Of a DNA stretch of 64,000 nt, positions 48,956 to 58,385 are shown in pieces (position 1 is the stretch's first letter; each line of letters opens with the position of its first letter). The notes below the pieces were generated by a model, which made no database searches, was not told the origin of the DNA, and saw only the letters and a list, made by a program, of their open reading frames with translations. Both the position numbers and the translations under genes were made by a program. The DNA comes from Acidobacteriota bacterium. Lineage in GTDB: Bacteria; Acidobacteriota; Blastocatellia; RBC074. The stretch covers positions 514,742 through 578,741 of the forward strand of contig JAFDVI010000020.1 in assembly GCA_018269055.1 (NCBI GenBank), written 5' to 3'.

Positions 48956-49393
48956 TTACGAGTTTTTCGCTGCTTCAGAGTGTCGCAATATCCGCTCGCG
49001 GAGTTGTTCTTCCTGTTGTCGAAGCTCTGGCGTGAATTCCGCGCCGAAATCATCGGCTTCAAACACCTGCCGAATTTCGAGTTCATCGCCGTCCTGCATC
49101 GGGCAGCGTTTGACCCATTCGATGGCTTCTTCTTTTGATCCAACCTGCCACAACCAGAATCCGGCCAGCAGTTCTTTGGTTTCGGCAAACGGGCCGTCGG
49201 TCACAATGCGCTGGCCACCGGAAAATTTGACGCGCGCGCCTTTCGAGCTTGGATGAAGCCCTTCACCGGCGAGCATTACGCCAGCGTTTACCAATGCTTC
49301 GTTGTACTTTCCCATTTCGGTCAGAAGCTCTTCGCTGGGCATCACGCCTGCTTCAGATTCCCGGTTCGCTTTGACTAAAATCATAAATCGCAT
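48956..49393 (-). CDS. YciI-like DGPF-domain protein, 145 aa
   Basis: The core is [43 protein letters not shown] with the DGPF signature, and the N-terminus [20 protein letters not shown] is typical. It is the longest of three DGPF proteins here because of a charged C-terminal extension ([21 protein letters not shown]). DGPF proteins have a ferredoxin-like YCII fold, are small and cytoplasmic, and accompany ECF42 sigma factors. It follows the gene at 49442-49807 by 48 bases and is probably co-transcribed from the promoter at 49826-49854. Confidence 0.92.
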   Translation of the reverse strand: MRFMILVKANRESEAGVMPSEELLTEMGKYNEALVNAGVMLAGEGLHPSSKGARVKFSGGQRIVTDGPFAETKELLAGFWLWQVGSKEEAIEWVKRCPMQDGDELEIRQVFEADDFGAEFTPELRQQEEQLRERILRHSEAAKNS

Positions 49394-49441
49394 AACTCGT
49401 TCTCCTTTGTTGTTTTCGCTTCTTGTCTTGATTTGCTGACA

Positions 49442-49807
49442 TTACTGTTCCGGCAATCCTTCGATTTCCAGCACCGGACGAACTTCGACAGTGCCAATGC
49501 GGGCACCGGGAATTCGTTCGGCGATGCTGACGGCTTCCGCTTGATCTCTGGCGGTGATGAAAAAATATCCGCCCAGTTGTTCGCGTGTTTCCGCATAAGG
49601 GCCGTCGGTGACGATTCGTTTCCCATCGCGCACACGCACACAGGTTGCGGTTGAAATCGGATGCAGGGGCGCTGCGTCCAGGTATTGCCCGGCGGCGTGA
49701 ATCTGATTGCACAGCGCAACGGATTCATCGCGCATTTTCCCCAATTCGGTTTCTCCAATGTCGCTCAAAACCTGTTCGCTGTGGTGCACCAACAATAGAA
49801 ATTTCAT
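49442..49807 (-). CDS. YciI-like DGPF-domain protein, 121 aa
   Basis: The start is ATG 49805-49807 (MKFLLLVHHSEQVLSDIGET), preceded by GGGGAGAG; the frame extended to 49876 runs through the promoter and is rejected. The signature is [20 protein letters not shown] (DGPY variant), followed by YFFITARDQAEAVSIAERIP and IGTVEVRPVLEI. Short, single-domain YCII fold. First gene of a two-gene transcript with 48956-49393. An ECF42-type promoter lies immediately upstream with a leader of only about 15 bases. Confidence 0.92.
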   Translation of the reverse strand: MKFLLLVHHSEQVLSDIGETELGKMRDESVALCNQIHAAGQYLDAAPLHPISTATCVRVRDGKRIVTDGPYAETREQLGGYFFITARDQAEAVSIAERIPGARIGTVEVRPVLEIEGLPEQ

Positions 49808-49825
49808 TTGTCTCTCCCCACAAGT

Positions 49826-49854
49826 GAGTCGAATGGCAATGGCCGAATTCGACA
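49826..49854 (-). promoter_or_regulatory. Putative ECF42-dependent promoter, copy 1
   Basis: Minus-strand TGTCGA (49849-49854), 17-base spacer, CGACTC (49826-49831). The same layout occurs at 50347-50375. The element is partly palindromic (gtcgaat...attcgac). TGTCGA with a CGA-type -10 is what I recall for ECF42 sigma factors. Confidence 0.7.
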
Positions 49855-49957
49855 ACGTTCTCAAAAGATTTTTCAATTTGATCGCCGCAAGTTTGTTTCA
49901 AAGTAACAATGAAGTGCGGCGGATGCTTGGCAAATCTTGCGGCCTGAAAACTTGGAA

Positions 49958-50314
49958 TTATCGTTTTGGCAATCCAGGCAGTTCAATCACCGGACGAATT
50001 TCGATTGTGCCGACTTGTGCGCCGGGAATTTGCGCTGCGACGTTGATGGCGTCGTCCAAATCTTTGGCGTCAATTAGAAAGAACCCGCCAAGCTGTTCGC
50101 GCGTTTCAACAAACGGGCCATCGGTGAGCAACCGATTCCCGGCGCGCATTTGAACACTTCTGGTCATTGAACCAGGCTGTAGCGGAGCGGTTGCCAACAA
50201 TTTCCCGTCGGCGTAAAGCTGTTGCGCAAGCCCGGCAGATTTCGCATAACACTGCTCCCGCTCGCTTTGGCTCATGGCGTCTTCCGTCATATAAATCAGT
50301 AGCATGTATTTCAT
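49958..50314 (-). CDS. YciI-like DGPF-domain protein, 118 aa
   Basis: It has [40 protein letters not shown] with the DGPF signature, [20 protein letters not shown], and [25 protein letters not shown] lies eight bases before the ATG and the putative ECF42 promoter at 50347-50375 immediately upstream. It is divergent from the sigma gene, sharing the same short regulatory region. Typical DGPF length. In characterised loci, such proteins are both the targets and the neighbours of ECF42; their biochemical role is not known. Confidence 0.93.
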   Translation of the reverse strand: MKYMLLIYMTEDAMSQSEREQCYAKSAGLAQQLYADGKLLATAPLQPGSMTRSVQMRAGNRLLTDGPFVETREQLGGFFLIDAKDLDDAINVAAQIPGAQVGTIEIRPVIELPGLPKR

Positions 50315-50346
50315 TCACGTAGCCTCCGTTTTGATCTGTCACTGGT

Positions 50347-50375
50347 AAGTCGAATGGCGATTGCCGGATTCGACA
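50347..50375. promoter_or_regulatory. Putative ECF42-dependent promoter, copy 2, between DGPF gene and sigma gene
   Basis: On the minus strand: TGTCGA (50370-50375), 17-base spacer, CGACTT (50347-50352), driving the DGPF gene at 50314. Because the element is nearly symmetric, the plus strand reads AGTCGA-N17-CGACAT, pointing at the sigma gene (start 50396), so one element may serve both directions and autoregulate the sigma factor. Confidence 0.7.
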
Positions 50376-50395
50376 TCGCGCCGAGAATTTTTTCA

Positions 50396-51655
50396 ATGGC
50401 TATGCTTCCAAATACAAAACCAGACGTAAATCGCACAATTGATTCACTTTATCGCACTGATTGGGGAAAAATTGTCGCCGCATTAATCAAACTGGTCGGC
50501 GATTTTGACGTGGCCGAAGAGGCAGCGCAGGAAGCGTTTACCGTCGCCGTGACGCAGTGGGAAGCCAGCGGAATTCCGGAATTTCCGCGCGCATGGATTA
50601 TCCAAACGGCGCGGTACAAAGCGATTGACCGCATCCGGCGACGAAACAGATTGGCCGAAAAAGTCGAATGGTTTGCTGCGTCAGGACTGATTCCGAGTTC
50701 CCACACGCCGAATTACGACACGCAGGAAATTCCAGACGACCGGTTACGGCTGATTTTCACCTGTTGCCACCCGGCGCTGTCGCCGGAATCGCAAGTTGCG
50801 CTGACGTTGCGCATGCTGGGCGGATTAGAAACCGACGAAATTGCGCGCGCCTTTCTTGTGTCGGAAACAACAATGGCGCAGCGATTGGTGCGCGCCAAAC
50901 GTAAAATCCGCGATGCGGGCATTCCCTTCCGGATTCCTGAGACCAATGATTTGCCGGATCGAATTGATGCTGTGCTGACTGTGATCTATCTGATTTTCAA
51001 CGAAGGATATGCGGCAACTCGCGGCGAAGCGATGGTCAGAGCCGAGCTATGCGCCGAAGCAATCAGGCTTGGCCGGCTTGTACGCGTGTTGATGTCGCCG
51101 CAGCCTGCTGCGGAAGTCACCGGATTGCTGGCGCTGATGTTGTTGCACGATGCGCGGCGCGAAGCCCGGCTGGATGACGTTGGAGATGTCGTGTTGCTCG
51201 AAGATCAAAATCGCGGCCGCTGGAATCAAACACAGATTGCCGAGGCAATCCCGCTGGTGGAAGAGGCTTTGCGCACAAGCCCCGGCGTGTTTTCGTTGCA
51301 AGCGGCCATCGCGGCGCTTCACTGCCAGGCAGCGCGGTTCGAAGACACGGACTGGCCGCAAATTGTCGGCCTGTATGAAGTGCTGGAACAGTTGCAGCCT
51401 TCGCCCATCATCACACTGAACCGGGCGGCAGCACTTGCCATGACCAACGGCCCCGAAGCCGGTTTGGCGCTGATGGATTCATTGGCGACGGAACTGGACC
51501 AATATCATCTTTTCCACGCCGCGCGCGCTGATCTTTTCCGCCGAGCCGGCTCTTTTGCCAAAGCCGCGCAAAATTACGAACGCGCGCTGAAGCTGGTGAC
51601 CAACGACAGCGAACGCCGATTCCTGGAAAAACGCTTGCGGGAAACCCGGGCGTAA
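50396..51655 (+). CDS. ECF42-type RNA polymerase sigma factor with C-terminal TPR-like domain, 419 aa
   Basis: I place the start at ATG 50396; an ATG at 50354 falls inside the shared promoter. Sigma region 2 (about 10-80): [60 protein letters not shown]. Region 4 (about 110-175): [60 protein letters not shown]. The long C-terminal domain (about 180-419; [20 protein letters not shown] ... [16 protein letters not shown] ... [20 protein letters not shown]) is the helical TPR-like extension that defines ECF42 and replaces an anti-sigma factor. Three DGPF genes beside it confirm the class. Confidence 0.95.
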   Translation: MAMLPNTKPDVNRTIDSLYRTDWGKIVAALIKLVGDFDVAEEAAQEAFTVAVTQWEASGIPEFPRAWIIQTARYKAIDRIRRRNRLAEKVEWFAASGLIPSSHTPNYDTQEIPDDRLRLIFTCCHPALSPESQVALTLRMLGGLETDEIARAFLVSETTMAQRLVRAKRKIRDAGIPFRIPETNDLPDRIDAVLTVIYLIFNEGYAATRGEAMVRAELCAEAIRLGRLVRVLMSPQPAAEVTGLLALMLLHDARREARLDDVGDVVLLEDQNRGRWNQTQIAEAIPLVEEALRTSPGVFSLQAAIAALHCQAARFEDTDWPQIVGLYEVLEQLQPSPIITLNRAAALAMTNGPEAGLALMDSLATELDQYHLFHAARADLFRRAGSFAKAAQNYERALKLVTNDSERRFLEKRLRETRA

Positions 51656-51737
51656 CCAGCTTGCTGACGGGCAAAAGCATTCAGTATAGTGACGCCCTGA
51701 TTTCTTCAGGTCATCAACAAGAAAGTAAACAATCATT

Positions 51738-53225
51738 ATGTCCGACGTTCGAGTTAGATTTGCGCCTTCGCCCACGGGATATTTGCACGTTGGCGGAGCG
51801 CGCACGGCGCTGTTCAATTGGTTATTTGCCCGCAAGATGGGAGGCACATTCATCCTGCGCATTGAAGACACCGACACACAACGTTCCAGCGAAGAGATGG
51901 TGCGCGGCATTCTGGAAGGCATGGAATGGCTGGGGCTGTATTACGACGAAGGCCCATACTTTCAGTCGAACTACGCCGAAAAACATCGCGCGGCGGCGCT
52001 TCAACTGCTGGAAACCGGTTGGGCATATCGTGATTTCACGCCCAAACAGGAACGCGATGACGCGACCATCAAACAGGACATTGCCAAAGAAAAAGTCGTC
52101 AATCTGTTTCGCGATCTGCCCAAGGAAGAATCCGACGCGCGCGCCGAAGCGGCCGAACCATTCGTGATTCGGTTCAAAGTTCCGGCCGAGGGCAAAACGC
52201 AGTTCGACGACGCCGTGTTCGGATTGCAGGAACGCGATTACAATGACATCGAAGATTTGGTGTTGCTGCGTTCGGACGGCCATCCGCTGTACAACCTGTC
52301 GGTCGTGGTGGATGACATTGAAATGGGAATCACGCACGTCATTCGCGGACAGGATCACATCAACAATACACACAAACAGGTGTTGCTGTACCAGGCGCTG
52401 GGCAAACCCGTGCCGAAGTTCGCGCATTTGCCGCTGATTCTGGCTCCGGACAAAAGCAAACTTTCCAAACGCAAACACGGCGAAATCGTCAGCGTGACGA
52501 CCTACCGCGACCGAGGATTCATCCCCGACGCCTTCGTCAATTTTCTGGCGTTGGTCGGTTGGGCACCGGAAGAAGGCTTGGCCGACAAGGATCAGGAAAT
52601 TTTCTCGCGCGAAGAATTGATCCGCATTTTCTCGCTGGAAGGCATTCACAAATCGAACGCCGTGTTCAACTTCACCGAAGGCGATGAGCGCAACTGGACG
52701 GATCAAAAGGCGCTGTGGATGAATTTCGAGTACATCAAAACCTGGCCGCTGGAGAAGCTATTACCGCTGATCAAACCCGAATTGCAGAAAGCCGGGTTGT
52801 GGCGCGATGAATATGAAGCCGGGCAAAAGGCATGGTACGAACACACCATCGCGCTGTTGCGTGAACGCGCGCGCACGCTGCTGGATTTCCCGAAACACGG
52901 GCTTCCGTATTTTGTGGATGACATCAATTTCGAGTTTGAAGAAGCCGCCGTCAAAAAGAATCTGCAAAAAGACTCTACACTGAAAACGTTACTGCCCGAA
53001 TTGGCCGACCGCTTCGCGGCACTCGCCGAATTCAACCACGATTCAGTCGAAGCTGCGCTGCGCGCACTGGCCGAAGAAAAAGGCGTTAAAGCCGGGTTGC
53101 TGATTAACGCCACGCGCACGGCGCTGACGGGGCAATCCGTTGGGCCAAGTTTGTTTGAACTCGTTCCGGTCATCGGCCAACAACGCGCGGTCCAACGATT
53201 GAAGCACGCCGTAACGCTGATTTGA
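51738..53225 (+). CDS. gltX: Glutamyl-tRNA synthetase, 495 aa
   Basis: A class I synthetase charging tRNA-Glu. The HIGH equivalent is RFAPSPTGYLHVGGARTALF, the KMSKS motif is DKSKLSKRKHGEIVSVTTY, with LRIEDTDTQRSSEEMVRGIL and GHPLYNLSVVVDDIEMGITH between. The anticodon-binding C-terminal half follows (AEFNHDSVEAALRALAEEKG, LINATRTALTGQSVGPSLFE). Length is normal and the frame intact. Single gene, followed by a palindromic repeat and an SDR gene. The upstream site is weak (AAGAAAG). Confidence 0.97.
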   Translation: MSDVRVRFAPSPTGYLHVGGARTALFNWLFARKMGGTFILRIEDTDTQRSSEEMVRGILEGMEWLGLYYDEGPYFQSNYAEKHRAAALQLLETGWAYRDFTPKQERDDATIKQDIAKEKVVNLFRDLPKEESDARAEAAEPFVIRFKVPAEGKTQFDDAVFGLQERDYNDIEDLVLLRSDGHPLYNLSVVVDDIEMGITHVIRGQDHINNTHKQVLLYQALGKPVPKFAHLPLILAPDKSKLSKRKHGEIVSVTTYRDRGFIPDAFVNFLALVGWAPEEGLADKDQEIFSREELIRIFSLEGIHKSNAVFNFTEGDERNWTDQKALWMNFEYIKTWPLEKLLPLIKPELQKAGLWRDEYEAGQKAWYEHTIALLRERARTLLDFPKHGLPYFVDDINFEFEEAAVKKNLQKDSTLKTLLPELADRFAALAEFNHDSVEAALRALAEEKGVKAGLLINATRTALTGQSVGPSLFELVPVIGQQRAVQRLKHAVTLI

Positions 53226-53230
53226 AATCA

Positions 53231-53279
53231 AGAAGCTTCGCGCTTCATTCCGGCAGGCGAGGACGCCTGCGCACCCAGA
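53231..53279. repeat. Palindromic repeat, family B copy 2, directly upstream of the SDR gene
   Basis: Hairpins gaagc/gcttc (53232-53246) and gcaggcg/cgcctgc (53253-53270) followed by gcacccagag. The order and spacing match 42032-42078. It begins a few bases after the gltX stop and ends four bases before the SDR start codon. Confidence 0.75.
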
Positions 53280-53282
53280 GCT

Positions 53283-54053
53283 ATGAAACTCCAAAACAAA
53301 ATCGTCATCGTCACCGGAGGCGCGATGGGAATCGGTCGCGCGTTGTGCCAACGCTTTGCCGCGGAAGGTGCGCGCGCCGTCGTTGTCGCCGACCGGGAAA
53401 TGGAAAAAGCCGAAGCCGTTGCCGCCGAAATCGGCGGGCTGGCCATCAAAACCGATGTCAGCAATGAAGCTGACATCGTCAATCTGGTGGAACAAACGAC
53501 CACCAAGTTCGGCCAGATTGATTTATTTTGCTCGAACGCCGGAATTGGCGGAATGCCCGGCGGCGCGGAAGTTCCGAACGAAGCCTGGGCGGAAATTTTC
53601 GGCATCAACGTGATGGCGCACATTTACGCCGCGCGCGCCGTGTTGCCGCAAATGCTTCGGCGCGGCGAAGGCTATTTGCTGCAAACAGCGTCGGCGGCAG
53701 GGTTGTTGACCCAAGTCGGTTCGGCTCCGTATTCGGTGACCAAACACGCAGCGGTGGCCTTTGCAGAATGGCTTTCGATCACCTACGGCGACAAAGGCAT
53801 CAAGGTGTCCTGCCTCTGCCCGCAAGGCGTTCGCACACGCATGCTGTTAGGTGAAGACGGCAAGGGAGAAAACTTTCTGGTGGAAGGTTCGGTTTCGCCG
53901 GAAGAAGTGGCGGAAGCGGTCGTGGCTGGATTGGCCGAAGAGAAGTTTTTGATCCTGCCGCACGCGGAAGTCGCCGAATACCTCCAACGCAAAGCGGGCG
54001 ATTACGATCGCTGGATTCGCGGCATGCGGCGCCTGCAGGCAAAAGTGCTGTAG
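53283..54053 (+). CDS. Short-chain dehydrogenase/reductase, 256 aa
   Basis: The Rossmann cofactor loop is [20 protein letters not shown] (TGxxxGxG), the NAG-type strand is [13 protein letters not shown], and the active site shows Ser in [20 protein letters not shown] with Tyr-x-x-x-Lys as [34 protein letters not shown] closes the domain. This is a classical SDR; the acidic residue after strand 2 ([10 protein letters not shown]) suggests NAD(H). The substrate is unknown. The start is preceded directly by palindromic repeat B, whose end (ccagag) is the only candidate ribosome site. Confidence 0.93.
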   Translation: MKLQNKIVIVTGGAMGIGRALCQRFAAEGARAVVVADREMEKAEAVAAEIGGLAIKTDVSNEADIVNLVEQTTTKFGQIDLFCSNAGIGGMPGGAEVPNEAWAEIFGINVMAHIYAARAVLPQMLRRGEGYLLQTASAAGLLTQVGSAPYSVTKHAAVAFAEWLSITYGDKGIKVSCLCPQGVRTRMLLGEDGKGENFLVEGSVSPEEVAEAVVAGLAEEKFLILPHAEVAEYLQRKAGDYDRWIRGMRRLQAKVL

Positions 54054-54062
54054 CGAAAAATA

Positions 54063-54130
54063 GACAGGATTTACAAGATTGACGGGATTGATTCGGAAGA
54101 TTGAATCATGTTCATCCTGTAAATCCTGTC
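54063..54130. repeat. Palindromic intergenic repeat, family A copy 3
   Basis: The left arm gacaggatttacaagat (54063-54079) pairs with atcctgtaaatcctgtc (54114-54130) with one mismatch. It lies between the convergent stops of the SDR gene (54053) and glutamate dehydrogenase (54142). Confidence 0.8.
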
Positions 54131-54141
54131 CATCGTTTCTT

Positions 54142-55560
54142 TTATGGAAAAATGCCGAGTTCGGCGTACGTCCGCGCCACCTTCTCAATAGCGTCCAGAA
54201 ACGCTGACGTGCGCAGGTCAGGTACTTGCGGATTGCTCTTCCAGGCCTCTCGCAACCGTTGATATGCCACCACCATCGTGTCCTCCAATCCGGAATTCAC
54301 GAAATCCAGTTCGTCCGGCCCTTTGGCAGCAAGCTTCAATTGATCTTCGCTGAAGGAACGCCCGGTCAATGCTTCCATCATGTGAATCAACCGCAGTTCG
54401 CTCGCTTGTTCATAGCGTTTGCCCATACGCCCGATGCGGACGTGCGACAAGTTCTTCAGCCATTCAAAATACGACACCGTCACACCACCCGCGTTGGCGT
54501 ATACATCGGGAACAATCAGCGTTCCTTTCTTGAGCAAAATCTGCTCGGCTCCCGGTGTCATCGGACCGTTCGCGCCTTCGACAACGATGCGCGCTTTGAT
54601 GCGGCCTGCGTTGTCTTCGGTGATCTGGTTTTCCAATGCGGCGGGAATCAATGCGTCACATTCCAGTTCCAGCGCATCGGCGCTGTGCGGAATGTTGGTT
54701 GCGCCAGGGAAGTTCAGAATCGAACCGGTAGCTTTGCGATGCTGGAAGACTTCCTCTTCGTTCAACCCTTTCGGATTCATGATCGCGCCTTCGTATTCGG
54801 CAATGGCGATGACGATCGCATCGCCTTCTTCGCGACAGAATTTGGCGGCGTGGTATCCGACGTTGCCCAACCCCTGAACGACGATTCGTTTCCCGGCAAT
54901 CCCGGCCTTCAATCCCAGGGCACTCATATCTTCGGGATGCGAACTGGCTTCGCGCAGTGCGTAAAACACGCCTCGCCCGGTGGCTTCGCGCCGCCCTCGA
55001 ATGCCGCCTTGCGACAGCGGCTTGCCGGTCACGCAACCAATCGCGTCAATCTGCCCAGGGTTCATCGCCGAGTAAGTGTCGGCAATCCAAGCCATTTCGC
55101 GTTCGCCCGTTCCATAATCCGGCGCAGGAACATCTACGCCGGGGCCAATGAAATTCTTTTTGGCCAGTTCGTGGGTGTAGCGGCGCGTGATGCGTTCGAG
55201 TTGATCCAATGAATACTTTTTCGGATCAATTTGAATAGCGCCTTTTGCTCCGCCGAAGGGAACATCCACGATGGCGCATTTGTACGTCATCAACGCGGCC
55301 AAGGCCTTTACTTCGTCTTCGTTGACATCGGGCGCGTAGCGAATACCGCCCTTGGTGGGCAACTTGTGATGACTATGTTCAACGCGCCAGGCTTTGATGA
55401 CTTCTACGCTGCCGTCCGGTTGACGAATCGGAAACTCAAAATGGTAGACGCTGTTGCAATGCTTGATCTGGTCAAGCAGACCTTTCGGGTGATTGGTTAA
55501 TGCGGCGGCTCGATCCACGTAATCGAGCACGTTTTGAAAAAAGCTGGTGTGAGTTGTCAT
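54142..55560 (-). CDS. Glu/Leu/Phe/Val dehydrogenase (NAD(P)-dependent glutamate dehydrogenase type), 472 aa
   Basis: The catalytic region is [40 protein letters not shown] and [20 protein letters not shown], containing both active-site lysines and the aspartate in [20 protein letters not shown]. The Rossmann half has [20 protein letters not shown] and a long [21 protein letters not shown]. It interconverts glutamate with 2-oxoglutarate and ammonia, linking carbon and nitrogen flow in the cytoplasm. GGGAG lies before the ATG. Length slightly above the usual 420. Gene name (gdhA or gudB) not chosen because the cofactor is unclear. Confidence 0.93.
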   Translation of the reverse strand: MTTHTSFFQNVLDYVDRAAALTNHPKGLLDQIKHCNSVYHFEFPIRQPDGSVEVIKAWRVEHSHHKLPTKGGIRYAPDVNEDEVKALAALMTYKCAIVDVPFGGAKGAIQIDPKKYSLDQLERITRRYTHELAKKNFIGPGVDVPAPDYGTGEREMAWIADTYSAMNPGQIDAIGCVTGKPLSQGGIRGRREATGRGVFYALREASSHPEDMSALGLKAGIAGKRIVVQGLGNVGYHAAKFCREEGDAIVIAIAEYEGAIMNPKGLNEEEVFQHRKATGSILNFPGATNIPHSADALELECDALIPAALENQITEDNAGRIKARIVVEGANGPMTPGAEQILLKKGTLIVPDVYANAGGVTVSYFEWLKNLSHVRIGRMGKRYEQASELRLIHMMEALTGRSFSEDQLKLAAKGPDELDFVNSGLEDTMVVAYQRLREAWKSNPQVPDLRTSAFLDAIEKVARTYAELGIFP

Positions 55561-55717
55561 GTACTCTCCCTTTCTATGGATGGAATCTTTGTTGGTTTGT
55601 TTATCGCTGTAAGGGAGGCATTATAGCTGGCCAGACGAATTGCGAAATGGCTGTGAAGAATGTTTTCAAGGCAGGAAGGTCAAACCAGTTGTCTTTGCCA
55701 AGCTCGCCGGAATCACT

Positions 55718-56821
55718 CTAAGGGTTAACAGTTTCACTGACCATCGCCGAGCGCTGGCTTTCGTTGCCGTAAATATCCACAGCAGTGATCTGGTAAAAAT
55801 ACTGTTTCCCGACCTGCACGCGTTCGTCACGGAAAGAAGCCGAGCGATGAAGCTGGGCATTGAGCTTGACCCATTGCGCTGGCGGAGTCTGTTCGGATTC
55901 AGCCCGGTACAGATTGTAACCGGCGACATCCGTTTCCTGATTGAGCGGCCAAAACAAACTGACGATGCCACCGATGGAAGCAATCGTCACGGGGCCGGGA
56001 ACAGCGGGCGGGAACGTGTCTTTGGGCGTGTGAACGAGCGGCGCGCTTTCATTGCTTTCAATTGCCGTGGTCAACGCTGCGCTGCCTGGCAACAACGACA
56101 GGGCGCGAACCGTGTACTGATACTCGGTTCTGAAGGCAAAGCTTCGATCAGTGAAATGCGGTTCGGCCAAAGGTTGGTCATTGAGTTTGACGACGGAATT
56201 GCCTGTGCGGCGATACAGATTGTACCCGGCCACGTTCGCCGGCACGGTTCCGCTTTCATTTGCCGCGGGCGGCGACCAGCTCAAATCAATTTGTTTTTCC
56301 TGCTGTTTTGCCGCCAAGTTCGTCGGCGGCAACGCCAGATCAAACAACGGCACAATCACCGCGTAGTTGGAAAAATCCGCCGCTTGTCCGGCCTGATTGA
56401 CCAAACGCACAGCGTACCGATAGCGCAGGTTCCGCACATTGCTTTTCAAATCCAACGCGTCCCGAAAGGTAATGGTCGAGTTTTTCTCCGGAATTTGATC
56501 TGTCGAGGTAAGCAATGAAGCGCGCGCAGAGAAACTTTCCACCGTCACGCCTTCGGGATTGCTGGCCGATTCCACCAGCCGGTATACGTCAACCCGTTGC
56601 GGTTTGCTGGTGCGGGTAACTTTCAGCGGAAAGTTCAAAATCAGTTCCGTGCCCTGCTGCGCCACCTGCAAATCTTCGACAATCAGCGGTGCGCGCGGAA
56701 TGGGCGGCAATGGCTCTCCAATTTTGCCGCACGCGGCAAAATTGAAAATCAAAAGGCAAAAGGCAAAAGGCAAGAGGCAAAAATTCAGCAAGATTCTTTT
56801 GATCGAAAGAAGGTTCCGCAT
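55718..56821 (-). CDS. Fibronectin type III domain lipoprotein, 367 aa
   Basis: The signal peptide ends with NFAACGKIG, a lipobox-like site with Cys31, and a Pro-rich GEPLPPIPRAP follows. Three FN3-like units follow at about 42-155, 162-262 and 265-362, each with the VYRLVE / YNLYRRTG / YNLYRAES strand and a Y.Y.V motif (FRTEYQYTVRALSLL, GKQYFYQITAVDIYGNESQR). Probably anchored in the outer membrane and involved in binding. Oddly, the hydrophobic core of the signal peptide (CLLPFAFCLL) is encoded by a 7-bp tandem repeat (caaaagg). It precedes hslU on the same strand going downstream. Confidence 0.85.
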   Translation of the reverse strand: MRNLLSIKRILLNFCLLPFAFCLLIFNFAACGKIGEPLPPIPRAPLIVEDLQVAQQGTELILNFPLKVTRTSKPQRVDVYRLVESASNPEGVTVESFSARASLLTSTDQIPEKNSTITFRDALDLKSNVRNLRYRYAVRLVNQAGQAADFSNYAVIVPLFDLALPPTNLAAKQQEKQIDLSWSPPAANESGTVPANVAGYNLYRRTGNSVVKLNDQPLAEPHFTDRSFAFRTEYQYTVRALSLLPGSAALTTAIESNESAPLVHTPKDTFPPAVPGPVTIASIGGIVSLFWPLNQETDVAGYNLYRAESEQTPPAQWVKLNAQLHRSASFRDERVQVGKQYFYQITAVDIYGNESQRSAMVSETVNP

Positions 56822-56861
56822 CTCTGCCTTTTGATATTTGGCTTTTGCCTTTTAATTTCCG

Positions 56862-58277
56862 TTACAGAATGTAGCGACTGAGGTCTTCATTCTTGACGAT
56901 GTCTATCAGCATCTTTTGGACGTAGGCGGCGTCAACCACCTGCTGCTTTTCCGCCAAATCCGGCCCTTCAAAGGAAATTTCGTCCAGCACTTTTTCCAGA
57001 ATCGTGTGCAGGCGCCGCGCGCCGATGTCTTCGGTGGTTTCATTGACCTTGAAGGCGAAATTCGCCAATTCGTCAACCGCGTCTTCGGTGATGTCCAGTT
57101 GAATGCCTTCGGTTTCCATCAAGGCTTTGTATTGTTTGATCAACGCGTTTTTGGGTTCGGTCAGGATGCGTTTGAAATCGTCTATGGTCAGCGGCTGCAA
57201 TTCGACGCGAATCGGGAAACGGCCTTGCAGTTCCGGAATCAAATCCGATGGTTTGGAAACGTGAAAGGCTCCGGCGGCGATGAACAGAATATGATCGGTG
57301 CGCACCATACCGTATTTGGTGTTGACCGTTGTGCCCTCGACTATCGGCAAAATGTCGCGCTGGACGCCTTCGCGCGAAACGTCCGGGCCGTGGCCGCCTT
57401 CGCGCCCGGCGATCTTGTCAATTTCATCCAGGAAGATGATGCCGGAAGATTCGACGCGCTCCAGCGCCATACGCGCCACGGTGTCCATGTCAATCAGCTT
57501 CTGCTCTTCTTCCGACATCAGATATTCGGTGGCTTCGCCGACCGTCATTTTGCGCGACTTGGTTTTGCCGCCGAACAATCCGGGCATCATGTCTTTCAGG
57601 TTGACATCCATTTCTTCGACGCCCTGGTTGGTGATGATTTCAAAGGAAGGAAAGTTTCGTTCGCGGACTTCCAGTTCAACAATGCGGCTGTCCAGACGGC
57701 CTTCACGCAGTTGCTGGCGGAGCTTTTCGCGCGTGCGGTTGTAGGTTTCCTGCGCGGCGGTCGGCGTGTCTTCGATCTGGTCAATTGCCGAATCAAAAGA
57801 ACCGCTGGCAGCGGATTTGCTCGGCGGTAACAGCAAATCCAGCAATCGCTCTTCAACGTTCTGCGCGGCTTTGTCTTCGATTTCGGTGATTTTTTCTTCG
57901 CGAACCAAATCCACGGCGATTTCCGCCAGGTCGCGAATCATGGATTCCACGTCGCGCCCGACGTACCCGACTTCGGTGAATTTTGACGCTTCGACTTTCA
58001 AAAACGGCGACGAAGACAACCGCGCCAATCGCCGCGCGATTTCCGTTTTTCCGACGCCGGTCGAACCGATCATGATGATGTTTTTCGGCATCACGTCCTG
58101 CGCCATTTCCGGCGGCAATTTCTGGCGGCGGACGCGATTGCGCAGTGCCACGGCGACGGCGCGTTTGGCGGCGTTCTGCCCCACGACGTGTTTGTCGAGT
58201 TCGGACACGATTTGACGCGGCGTCAATGTGTCCAACCCGCTCGGTTCTTCCAAATCACCTTTGAGATAAACAACCAT
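56862..58277 (-). CDS. hslU: ATP-dependent protease ATPase subunit HslU, 471 aa
   Basis: AAA+ unfoldase of the HslVU (ClpYQ) protease. The start is ATG 58275-58277 ([20 protein letters not shown]); the longer frame to 58361 runs through the AT-rich repeat. Walker A is [17 protein letters not shown], Walker [20 protein letters not shown], the pore loop is within GYVGRDVES, sensor regions [16 protein letters not shown] and [20 protein letters not shown], and the C-terminus ends RYIL as required for docking on HslV. No strong Shine-Dalgarno precedes it. It follows hslV after 108 bases. Confidence 0.97.
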   Translation of the reverse strand: MVVYLKGDLEEPSGLDTLTPRQIVSELDKHVVGQNAAKRAVAVALRNRVRRQKLPPEMAQDVMPKNIIMIGSTGVGKTEIARRLARLSSSPFLKVEASKFTEVGYVGRDVESMIRDLAEIAVDLVREEKITEIEDKAAQNVEERLLDLLLPPSKSAASGSFDSAIDQIEDTPTAAQETYNRTREKLRQQLREGRLDSRIVELEVRERNFPSFEIITNQGVEEMDVNLKDMMPGLFGGKTKSRKMTVGEATEYLMSEEEQKLIDMDTVARMALERVESSGIIFLDEIDKIAGREGGHGPDVSREGVQRDILPIVEGTTVNTKYGMVRTDHILFIAAGAFHVSKPSDLIPELQGRFPIRVELQPLTIDDFKRILTEPKNALIKQYKALMETEGIQLDITEDAVDELANFAFKVNETTEDIGARRLHTILEKVLDEISFEGPDLAEKQQVVDAAYVQKMLIDIVKNEDLSRYIL

Positions 58278-58385
58278 ATCAATTGATAGTTGATAATTGA
58301 CAATTGTAGTTGATGACGTTGATCGGTCGAAAACTCCTGACAGAATAGCTGACCTAATCAATTATCAATTGTGAATTATCAATTA
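58278..58385. repeat. AT-rich interleaved palindrome between hslV and hslU
   Basis: The spacer carries tcaattgatagttgataatt near 58277-58300 and tcaattatcaattgtgaatt near 58358-58385, which pair imperfectly with each other and internally (caattatcaattg). It resembles simple dispersed attgataatt-type repeats. It separates the protease from its ATPase and includes the region where an hslU ribosome site would be expected. Confidence 0.5.
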
